Origin: Pirellulales bacterium
GTDB taxonomy: Bacteria; Planctomycetota; Planctomycetia; Pirellulales; JAICIG01
Length of the DNA stretch: 7,001 nt
Reading direction: 5' to 3'
Assembly (NCBI GenBank): GCA_025924495.1
Contig: JAICIG010000414.1
Location: forward strand, 1-7,001
In this document: piece after piece, positions 1 to 5,077 of the stretch
Layout: every line of letters starts with the position of its first letter
How positions within the stretch are numbered: the stretch's first letter is position 1
Notes under the pieces: model-generated
The model's input: only the letters and a program-made list of their open reading frames with translations
Databases searched by the model: none
Told to the model about the DNA's origin: nothing
Position numbers and translations under genes: made by a program

Positions 1-1
1 C

Positions 2-412
2 AAGGGGCTTGTCTCCGTTCAACCGTCGCCGGAGTCGGTGGTCGACGATGATTTGGCGTTGCTGGCCGACATGCCAAAACTGCGCAAGCTGATTCTCACG
101 CGATCCGCAATCACGGATGCCGGGATGATCCACCTCGGCAAATTGACGCAACTCGAATCGCTGTGGCTCGGTGGTACGGCGATTAGCGATGTGGGCTTAA
201 AGCAGCTCCACTCCCTTAAGAACCTCAATCACCTGAATCTTGCAAGAACGCGTACGACCGAGCGCGGCCTGGAAGCCCTGGAGCAGGCGCTGCCCAATCT
301 CCAGTCGGGGCTCATCACCGATAAGAGGCAACTAATGACGAGGCCGTCGATCTACGAGGTTATCGGGCTCAAAACAGAGGACGAGCCTGATGCAGCGCCA
401 TTTCTGCCGTGA
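2..412 (+). CDS. Leucine-rich-repeat protein, C-terminal part (5' end outside window)
   Basis: The frame is open from the first complete codon at position 2 to the TGA at 410-412, so 136 codons of a longer gene are visible. A GTG at 38 could serve as a start, but the frame stays open upstream and the repeat pattern is already under way, so truncation by the window edge is more likely. About four LRR units of roughly 24 residues can be seen, with the pattern L..L..L.L..T.I.D.GL. Clear examples are ITDAGMIHLGKLTQLESLWL and ISDVGLKQLHSLKNLNHLNL. Such cysteine-free bacterial LRRs form a solenoid used for protein-protein contact; they are abundant in planctomycetes and usually have no assigned partner. 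After the last repeat comes a non-repeat tail of about 40 residues ending in PFLP. The gene converges on the thioredoxin gene, with 55 bp between the stop codons. The fold is secure; the function is unknown. Confidence 0.85.
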   Translation, partial: KGLVSVQPSPESVVDDDLALLADMPKLRKLILTRSAITDAGMIHLGKLTQLESLWLGGTAISDVGLKQLHSLKNLNHLNLARTRTTERGLEALEQALPNLQSGLITDKRQLMTRPSIYEVIGLKTEDEPDAAPFLP

Positions 413-467
413 TTCGTAGAAAACCTCCACTGCGTCAATCCAAGCGGAACGAGCCTTCCAGGCCGGC

Positions 468-1697
468 CTACTTATCGCCAGTTTTTTCCCGGGGCGAAGC
501 ATTCGCTTTCGCCGATTCTTCAACGGACGATTCGGTCGCGGCGTTCTTTTTCATGAGCGCTTTGCCAATAAAATCGCTCAAGCCCGGGCCGCGCAGCTCT
601 TGGGCGGCGCCGAGAATTTCGCCGGTGTCGCCATCGACCAGCAGAACGAAGGGAATTCCGCCGACATCGTACAATTCGCCCAGCGTGGTGTCCCACAGCT
701 TTCCTTCGTAAATCTGCGACCAAGGCATGCCTTTGTCTTTGGTGAATTCCGCGAGCTTCTCAGTCATGCCTTCCCGGTCGAAGCTGACGCCGAGGATTTC
801 GAATCCTTTGTCATGCCAGGCTTCGTAGGCTTTCTTGACGTTGGGCAATTCACCGATGCAAGGGCCGCACCAGGTGGCCCAGAAGTCGAGCATCACGAGT
901 TTACCGGCATAGGTTTGAGGAAAATCGACCTTCGCGCCGTCCATTGTCTCCATCGTGAACGGCAAGGCTTTCTTGCCGATGCTCAGATCGGGAGGCAGCG
1001 GGGTCATGGGGAGCGACTCGTCGGCCTTGTCGAGCGAAAGCTTGTCGTCGCTGAGCGAGAGCACATAGGTTGTGCCGGTGAAGTTGAACGGCTTGCCGAT
1101 GGAAATCATTTCCCGCTTGTAGCTCGTCTTATGGTTGCCGTCGCGGTCGATCCACAGCGAGGTATCGGCGTTCGGCTTGCCCGACACGAAAGAGGTCAAT
1201 TCCTGGCCGTCGAGGTTAACGGTGATCTCGTAGCCGTAGTCCGTATAAAACAAAAGCGTGTTCTTAAGTTGAGCGCGCTGCGGGTCTTTCGGGTCGAAGC
1301 GATATAAGCCCAGCGATCCAAGATTTCCCTCGCCCAGATCGACCTGAGCCTGGCCCTCGTACATCGTCAGGCCGTTCGCGGTCTTGGCCTTCCAAGCGGC
1401 TTCGGGATCGTTGGTGAGATCGCCGTCTCCATTGGTATCGACATAGAGCTTCGCCGGCTTCTCCTCAGGCTCGTCGACGATCACCGCCCAGCTCTTGTCG
1501 CCGAGCTTGAGCATGCCGTACTTCGGCGCCTCGAGCCCATCCGGGGCCTGCTTGACTGACTCGGCATTCTCTGTGAGCTCTGCACGAATGGGTCGGTACC
1601 CGCCTGCTTTGACCATCGCGCCGCTGGCGACGAACTTCACGCTGACGTCGTCCGAACACAGCCCCGCCGCGAGGACCATTACCAAAGTCGTGACCAT
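468..1697 (-). CDS. Exported TlpA/AhpC-type thioredoxin-domain protein
   Basis: This 409-residue protein has a short hydrophobic N-terminus (about residues 1-16, VTTLVMVLAAGLC), read as a probable signal peptide although it lacks a basic n-region. The sequence AGLC is not a good lipobox. Residues 20-235 form an unassigned planctomycete-type half; it contains an acidic EF-hand-like loop, DTNGDGDLTNDPE, at 87-99 and a second DRDGN stretch near 184-188. The C-terminal domain (about 238-375) is a thioredoxin fold of the TlpA/ResA class: the redox motif WCGPC is at 276-280 and the cis-proline is P349 in GGIPF. This family carries out disulfide reduction or exchange on the outer face of the inner membrane. 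A charged Ala/Glu/Lys tail follows (about 378-409). The start is the ATG at 1697 because AAGGAG lies 8 nt upstream; a GTG at 1706 would overlap that site. The substrate is unknown. Confidence 0.93.
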   Translation of the reverse strand: MVTTLVMVLAAGLCSDDVSVKFVASGAMVKAGGYRPIRAELTENAESVKQAPDGLEAPKYGMLKLGDKSWAVIVDEPEEKPAKLYVDTNGDGDLTNDPEAAWKAKTANGLTMYEGQAQVDLGEGNLGSLGLYRFDPKDPQRAQLKNTLLFYTDYGYEITVNLDGQELTSFVSGKPNADTSLWIDRDGNHKTSYKREMISIGKPFNFTGTTYVLSLSDDKLSLDKADESLPMTPLPPDLSIGKKALPFTMETMDGAKVDFPQTYAGKLVMLDFWATWCGPCIGELPNVKKAYEAWHDKGFEILGVSFDREGMTEKLAEFTKDKGMPWSQIYEGKLWDTTLGELYDVGGIPFVLLVDGDTGEILGAAQELRGPGLSDFIGKALMKKNAATESSVEESAKANASPREKTGDK

Positions 1698-1705
1698 CGA
1701 TATCA

Positions 1706-1711
1706 CTCCTT
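1706..1711 (-). promoter_or_regulatory. Shine-Dalgarno site that fixes the thioredoxin-gene start
   Basis: On the minus strand AAGGAG occupies 1711-1706 and ends 8 nt before the ATG at 1697-1695. The in-frame GTG at 1706-1704 overlaps the last G of this site, so it cannot use the site. This selects the ATG and shortens the protein by three residues relative to the longest open frame. Confidence 0.75.
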
Positions 1712-1755
1712 GTTTGAGTTGGAACGCTCCGCAACTGCAGCCAGGAATTCACGCC

Positions 1756-2205
1756 ATGGAAAACCGCCTGGCCATAACGAACTCGCGGCGACCCCAGCAG
1801 CGCGCTCTGGATCGCCTGACGGAAAGCAGCAGTCGCCGAACTCGAGAGCAGTCAGCCGGCAAGTACAAAATCGTTGAGGTGATTATCAGCCAATCAGCGT
1901 ATCGCGGCGGCGACCGCCACACAATGATTTTGCCGTTTGAGATGGATTCGTTATACGGGCCGATCGGCATCGACGAGGGTAGCTCAATCGCTGCGCGGCA
2001 GCCGTCGACCAAGACGCCGGGGCGCAACCATCCTTGTCCCTGCGGTTCGGGCAAGGAGCACAGAACCTGCTGCGCGCAGAAACAGACTATACCATGGAAG
2101 CCGGCCAAAGCCGGCTGCACGACGGTTCATGAATGGCTCACTTTCCACCAGCTAAAGCTGGCGGCAAGCATGCCAGTGCAGATCCAGGCAGCGGGGATTA
2201 CATAA
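1756..2205 (+). CDS. Small SEC-C zinc-motif protein, 3' end formed by a repeat (uncertain gene)
   Basis: The frame from ATG 1756 encodes 149 residues. AGGAA at 1743-1747 lies 8 nt upstream, which is good ribosome-binding spacing. Residues 88-106 match the SEC-C motif: PGRNHPCPCGSGK followed by CC, with C94, C96, C105 and C106 as the expected zinc ligands. This motif is known from the SecA C-terminus and from many small proteins of unknown role. The first 85 residues resemble nothing I recognise. From residue 114 onward the protein is simply the translation of hairpin repeat copy A (2096-2185) and its flank, so the original stop has probably been lost and the last 36 residues are unlikely to be functional. 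An internal ATG at 1924 would give 93 residues. The gene is divergent from the thioredoxin gene. It may be a real small gene, a recently extended one, or a remnant. Confidence 0.45.
   Translation: MENRLAITNSRRPQQRALDRLTESSSRRTREQSAGKYKIVEVIISQSAYRGGDRHTMILPFEMDSLYGPIGIDEGSSIAARQPSTKTPGRNHPCPCGSGKEHRTCCAQKQTIPWKPAKAGCTTVHEWLTFHQLKLAASMPVQIQAAGIT
2096..2185 (+). repeat. Double-hairpin repeat, copy A
   Basis: This 90-bp unit is almost identical to copy C at 2367-2456, with 5 mismatches in 90 and no gaps. It holds hairpin 1 at 2099-2116 (stem AGCCGGC/GCCGGCT, loop CAAA), a 31-nt spacer, hairpin 2 at 2148-2161 (stem CCAGC/GCTGG, loop TAAA), and a small third hairpin at 2163-2174 (GGCA/TGCC). It resembles REP-type intergenic palindromes, which elsewhere are moved in trans by Y1 (RAYT) transposases; no such transposase is in the window. 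Its 5' end lies inside the SEC-C open frame. Confidence 0.85.
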
Positions 2206-2256
2206 TTTCCAATTCCCAGCGGGCGGGATTTCAGTGGCTAGGCTTTTTCCTGTCTG

Positions 2257-2322
2257 CCACCAGCTTTAGCTGGTGGGATTCGAGCCAGAGCATTTGTTGT
2301 CTTCAGTCGGCTTTAGCCGACT
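2257..2322 (-). repeat. Double-hairpin repeat, copy B (inverted, diverged)
   Basis: Read on the minus strand this unit has the same order as copies A and C: hairpin 1 at 2322-2305 (stem AGTCGGC/GCCGACT, loop TAAA), then 31 nt, then hairpin 2 (core CCAGC/GCTGG at 2273-2260, loop TAAA). The stem of hairpin 2 extends to 8 bp (CCACCAGC/GCTGGTGG, 2257-2276). The spacer differs from those of A and C except for TGGCTC at the same offset and a CCA next to hairpin 2. The hairpin sequence, loop, order and spacing are preserved while the rest has drifted, so this is an older or sub-family copy in the opposite orientation. Confidence 0.8.
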
Positions 2323-2366
2323 TGCGCAGGCCTTCAGGCACTCGCCGGTATGCGTCTTCATTAAGA

Positions 2367-2456
2367 GGAAGCCGGCTAAAGCCGGCTACACGACGGTTCA
2401 TGAATGGCTCTCTTACCACCAGCTAAAGCTGGCGGCAAGCATGCCACTGCAGATCC
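2367..2456 (+). repeat. Double-hairpin repeat, copy C
   Basis: This unit is the same length as copy A and 85 of 90 bases match. Hairpin 1 is at 2370-2387 (AGCCGGC/GCCGGCT, loop TAAA), followed by 31 nt, then hairpin 2 at 2419-2432 (CCAGC/GCTGG, loop TAAA), then a small hairpin at 2434-2445 (GGCA/TGCC). The start-to-start distance from copy A is 271 bp. The short open frames through both copies translate into near-identical peptides (for example TTVHEWL); these are products of the repeat, not genes. The unit stops 3 bp before the long inverted repeat that begins at 2460. Confidence 0.85.
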
Positions 2457-2459
2457 GCA

Positions 2460-2541
2460 GGACGATTGCAAAGCGATGCAGTGATCGCTGGCATCGTCGC
2501 CAAACGGTTTAAGTCCGTCCTGGGCGACTTTGCAATCGTCC
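2460..2541. repeat. 82-nt inverted repeat with three-way-junction folding potential
   Basis: The outer arms are a perfect 14-bp inverted repeat, GGACGATTGCAAAG at 2460-2473 and its complement at 2528-2541. Two inner hairpins fill the space between: P2, GATGC at 2475-2479 with GCATC at 2491-2495; and P3, TCGCC at 2497-2501 with GGCGA at 2523-2527, extended by ACGG/CCGT at 2504-2507 and 2515-2518 around a 7-nt loop. Almost no unpaired bases remain at the junction. It could be a palindromic mobile element of the REP or MITE kind, or a structured RNA. It lies about 190 bp downstream of the pepF stop codon and could also act in its 3' UTR. No known RNA family is recognised. Confidence 0.7.
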
Positions 2542-2692
2542 CTTGCAGTCCGCTCGCTGATCGTCATATCTCTTTGCAGGTCGCCTTTTGCGCTCCCTGG
2601 CACAACCAACTCTCCTATGCACAATGGCTCGAAATGCAGGTACGAAATCATCAGCGACAATTTCTCCGCGGTTTGAGAAATTATTTTATCAT

Positions 2693-2707
2693 CGGGCTCA
2701 AGGCCCG
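2693..2707 (-). terminator. Weak hairpin downstream of pepF
   Basis: A 5-bp GC stem (CGGGC/GCCCG) with a 5-nt loop lies 22 nt beyond the pepF stop codon. On the minus strand it is followed by an AT-rich run, ATGATAAAATAATTT, but not by a U tract directly after the stem. It is a possible but poor intrinsic terminator. Nothing else was recognised between 2542 and 2728. Confidence 0.25.
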
Positions 2708-2728
2708 CCGCTCGCCTGGCGAATGCCG

Positions 2729-4525
2729 CTAGAGCAAATGATCCAACTCGTCGACCAGGCGGCTGAAACGGTCTAAGGCGGTGTCGACGGCGTCGGGCTT
2801 TTCCATGTCGACGCCGGCGCCGCGGAGCAGGTCGAGCGGATCTTTGGAGCAGCCCCCTTTTAGGAAATTGAGGTAGTCGTCCAGCTCGCGCTTGCCTCCC
2901 AGAGAGACGCGCTCGGCCAAGGCGATCGCGGCCGAGAGGCCAGTGGCATACTTGTAAACATAGAAGGCCCGATAGAAGTGGGGAATGCGGAAGCACTCCA
3001 GCGACAACTGTTCGTCGAGCGTGAAGTCGGGGCCGAAATAGCGCTCGAGCAGCTCGCGATAAACGGTCTTGAACCGGTCGACCGTCAGCGGTTCGTCCTG
3101 CTCGGCTAACTGGTGCGTGAGCTTTTCGAACTCGGCGAACATTGTCTGTCGCAGGATCGTGCCGCGGATGGCGTCGATTTCGCGATTGATCAGGAAGGCC
3201 CGTTCACGTTTATCTCGGGCCTGACTCATCAGATGTTTACTGAGCAATTGTTCATTGAACGTGCTGGCGACTTCGGCCACGAAGATCGTGTAGTTGTAGT
3301 ATTGATACGGCTGATTGCGGGCCGAGTAATACGAGTGCATCGAATGCCCCGCCTCGTGCGCCAACGTGAAGACATGGTCGAGCACGTCGCTTTGATAGTT
3401 CATCAAGATGTGCGGATCGCCGTCGAACGAGCCGCAACTGAACGCTCCGCTCTGCTTGCCTTGATTTTCATAGCGATCGCACCAGCGGCCAAGCAGGCCG
3501 GCCTTGAGCACGTCGCAGTATTCCGTCCCGAGGGGCGCCAGCGCCTCGACGACCGCCTGGCTGGCCTGGTTCCAGGCGTGCTTCGTTTCCAGCTCGCTCA
3601 AGATGGGCACATACGTGTCGTAGTGATGAATCTCCTTCAGCTTCATCTTGCGCCGCCGCAGTTCGTAGTAGCGATAAAGCGAGGGAAGATGGCGATGCAC
3701 CGAGGCGATCAGGTTGTCGTAGACGGAAACAGGCACGTTGTCGGGAAAGAGCGCCGCTTCCAGCGAACTGCCAAAGCCACGCGCCCGGGCGTAGAACACA
3801 TCGCGCTGGACCGAGCCTGAAAGCGTCGCGGCCAGCGTGTTCTCGTGCGCGGAAAACTGGCGGTAATACTGCTCGAAAGCGGCTTTGCGCACGCCACGTT
3901 TCGGGGAATGCAGCAGGGCGGAAAATGACGAGTGGCTGAGTTCGATCTGCTGTCCCTTGTCGTTTTCGATCAGGCCGAACTTCAGATCGGCGTTGTTCAG
4001 TTGCCGAAAGATCTGCCCTGCGGAAGAGGCCACTTCGCTCTGCATGGCTAGCAGTTTCTCTTCGCGGTCGCTGAGCGTATGCGGCCGATCGCGCAACAGC
4101 CGCTCGAGGCCGACGCGGTAGGGCGCCAGCTCTTTCGCCGCCAAAAACTTTTTCATCTTGGCAGCCGGAATGGCCATGATCTCGGGCCGGATAAAGCTGG
4201 CCGCCTGCGCTGCGCGACTGGCGGCATTTCGATGCCGGCCAAGCATCCGCTGATAAGTGCTGTTGGACGTATCTTCCGCCGATTTCAAAAAGGCGTACGT
4301 GCCTACGCGCTCGCCCGCGCGATCGAAATCGTTGTCGAATTTCAGGCACGCCGCCAGCGCCTTCGGCGATTCCCCTAGCGTCCCCTGAAACCTGGCGAAG
4401 CCGGGGATTTTCTTTTCCCACTTCTTGAACGCTGCTTCCCACGCCTCATCGCTTTCGAACAGGCTGGAGAGATCCCACGTATCGGCGGGTTTGACTTGAC
4501 TGCGTTTGGGGAGAGTTTTTGGCAT
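2729..4525 (-). CDS. pepF: Oligoendopeptidase F (M3B zinc metallopeptidase)
   Basis: This 598-residue protein has the usual length for PepF, a cytosolic zinc endopeptidase that cleaves short peptides and takes part in peptide turnover. The N-terminus carries the family start pattern WDLSSLFESDEAW (about residues 17-29), followed by the long helical oligopeptidase region. The catalytic motif is HEAGH at 390-394 (zinc ligands H390 and H394, general base E391). The third ligand is probably E418 in FVAEVAST. The C-terminal block IPHFYRAFYVYKYATG (514-529) supplies the His and Tyr residues that bind the scissile peptide in the M3 family. No catalytic residue is missing. The ATG at 4525 is directly preceded by the 7-nt repeat array, so no Shine-Dalgarno sequence is present. 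The gene lies downstream of the oxidoreductase and the broken four-helix gene on the same strand, but the array and the pseudogene in between argue against a conventional operon. Confidence 0.96.
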   Translation of the reverse strand: MPKTLPKRSQVKPADTWDLSSLFESDEAWEAAFKKWEKKIPGFARFQGTLGESPKALAACLKFDNDFDRAGERVGTYAFLKSAEDTSNSTYQRMLGRHRNAASRAAQAASFIRPEIMAIPAAKMKKFLAAKELAPYRVGLERLLRDRPHTLSDREEKLLAMQSEVASSAGQIFRQLNNADLKFGLIENDKGQQIELSHSSFSALLHSPKRGVRKAAFEQYYRQFSAHENTLAATLSGSVQRDVFYARARGFGSSLEAALFPDNVPVSVYDNLIASVHRHLPSLYRYYELRRRKMKLKEIHHYDTYVPILSELETKHAWNQASQAVVEALAPLGTEYCDVLKAGLLGRWCDRYENQGKQSGAFSCGSFDGDPHILMNYQSDVLDHVFTLAHEAGHSMHSYYSARNQPYQYYNYTIFVAEVASTFNEQLLSKHLMSQARDKRERAFLINREIDAIRGTILRQTMFAEFEKLTHQLAEQDEPLTVDRFKTVYRELLERYFGPDFTLDEQLSLECFRIPHFYRAFYVYKYATGLSAAIALAERVSLGGKRELDDYLNFLKGGCSKDPLDLLRGAGVDMEKPDAVDTALDRFSRLVDELDHLL

Positions 4526-4578
4526 CGGTAGACAGTAGGGAGTAGACAGTAGACAGGAGGCAATAGACGGTAGACAGC
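4526..4578 (-). repeat. Left heptamer array (7-nt tandem repeat)
   Basis: Read on the minus strand, about seven imperfect tandem copies of a 7-nt unit run from 4578 to the base before the pepF ATG: TCTACCG, TCTATTG, CCTCCTG, TCTACTG, TCTACTC, CCTACTG, TCTACCG. The consensus is TCTACTG. The part from 4548 to 4578 is the left arm of a 31-bp inverted repeat with 5047-5077. Heptamer arrays of this general kind are known as STRR repeats in filamentous cyanobacteria; whether these are related is unknown. Confidence 0.85.
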
Positions 4579-4599
4579 GAAGAGAGCGGTCAGGACGGT

Positions 4600-4954
4600 C
4601 TATCGATCGATGGATCTGATGAGGCCGTAAAGCATGCGAGAGACTTCGTCGATCATGGCAGGCAAATCTTTGTCGCTTGAGGGGTATTCAAGGTCTTTGG
4701 CTAATCGTACGTAATAGCGGACTTCTTCGAGAGAACCTTGTGATATGTTGTAAAAACGAATCTTGTCACGGCGGCTCTGCCGTTTGAAGCCTTCGGCGAT
4801 GTTGGCGGGCGCCGAAACGGCCCTCTGCGCATTTGTGATACCAGGCCGTATCGCTCTTCCGCTGGAAATCGTGCGGTCTCATGCGATATATCGCCAGCAC
4901 CGCCTCATGCGCCTTTTGCCACACATCAAGTTGTTCGAACCGTTCGATGCCCAT
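4600..4954 (-). pseudogene. Four-helix-bundle protein (23S rRNA IVS-protein family), two frameshifts
   Basis: From ATG 4954, with GAGGG 7 nt upstream, the frame reads MGIERFEQLDVWQKAHEAVL and stops after 62 residues at 4766. The family sequence continues in other frames. FPAEERYGLVSQMRR follows after a one-base loss near 4877-4879. VSAPANIAEGFKRQSRRDKI follows after a second one-base loss near 4819-4823, and that frame runs through SLEEVRYYVRLAKDLEYP to a TAG at 4600-4602. Restoring one base at each site gives 118 residues, the normal length of the S23/four-helix-bundle family (PF05635/TIGR02436). Members are encoded in 23S rRNA intervening sequences and as many orphan genes; their biochemical role is not established, though the fold is related to the Avd accessory protein of diversity-generating retroelements. 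The gene sits between inverted heptamer arrays. The long intact frames around it make sequencing error less likely but do not exclude it. Confidence 0.88.
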
Positions 4955-4961
4955 CTTTCTA

Positions 4962-4967
4962 CCCTCT
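4962..4967 (-). promoter_or_regulatory. Ribosome binding site of the four-helix pseudogene
   Basis: AGAGGG on the minus strand at 4967-4962 ends 7 nt before the ATG at 4954. A TATAAG hexamer lies just upstream (about 4982-4977) and could be a -10 element, but no matching -35 is convincing. Its own translation signals suggest that the unit was an independent gene before it was broken. Confidence 0.5.
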
Positions 4968-5046
4968 GTGATTACTTATAGACTGGAACGAAGACCTATT
5001 CGCCTTCCGGTTCCGCATTCCCTCCTCTATCTTCTGTTTGCCCCCT

Positions 5047-5077
5047 GCTGTCTACCGTCTACTGCCTACTGTCTACT
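5047..5077 (+). repeat. Right heptamer array and inverted-repeat arm
   Basis: Four tandem 7-nt units (TCTACCG, TCTACTG, CCTACTG, TCTACTT) follow a GCTG. The 31-nt stretch matches the reverse complement of 4548-4578 at 29 of 31 positions, so the pair forms inverted repeats around the four-helix pseudogene. The oxidoreductase stop codon (TAG, 5075-5073 on the minus strand) lies inside this array. Confidence 0.87.

Noticed and set aside
460..469. AGGCCGGCCT palindrome between the converging LRR and thioredoxin genes as a bidirectional terminator
   Set aside because: It is a 10-bp palindrome without a loop and has no T tract on either side. Chance is likely in GC-rich DNA.
600..1307. 235-codon plus-strand open frame
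   Set aside because: It is antisense to the thioredoxin gene, including its WCGPC region, and shows no family motif. It is a GC-rich codon shadow.
1698..1706. GTG start at 1706 for the thioredoxin gene
   Set aside because: The GTG overlaps the AAGGAG ribosome binding site, which is well spaced for the ATG at 1697.
2460..2541. Hammerhead ribozyme at the three-way junction
   Set aside because: The conserved CUGAUGA and GAAA core sequences are absent on both strands.
2376..2996. 206-codon minus-strand open frame over the repeats
   Set aside because: It overlaps the pepF 3' end in another frame and the translations of repeat copy C and the 82-nt palindrome. Its start and composition are not gene-like.
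3113..3820. 235-codon plus-strand open frame
   Set aside because: It lies opposite the pepF catalytic region and has no recognisable domain. It reflects the codon bias of pepF.
4526..5077. CRISPR array or diversity-generating retroelement
   Set aside because: The heptamers are contiguous with no spacers. No reverse transcriptase, template/variable repeat pair or cas gene is present; the link to Avd is only through fold family.
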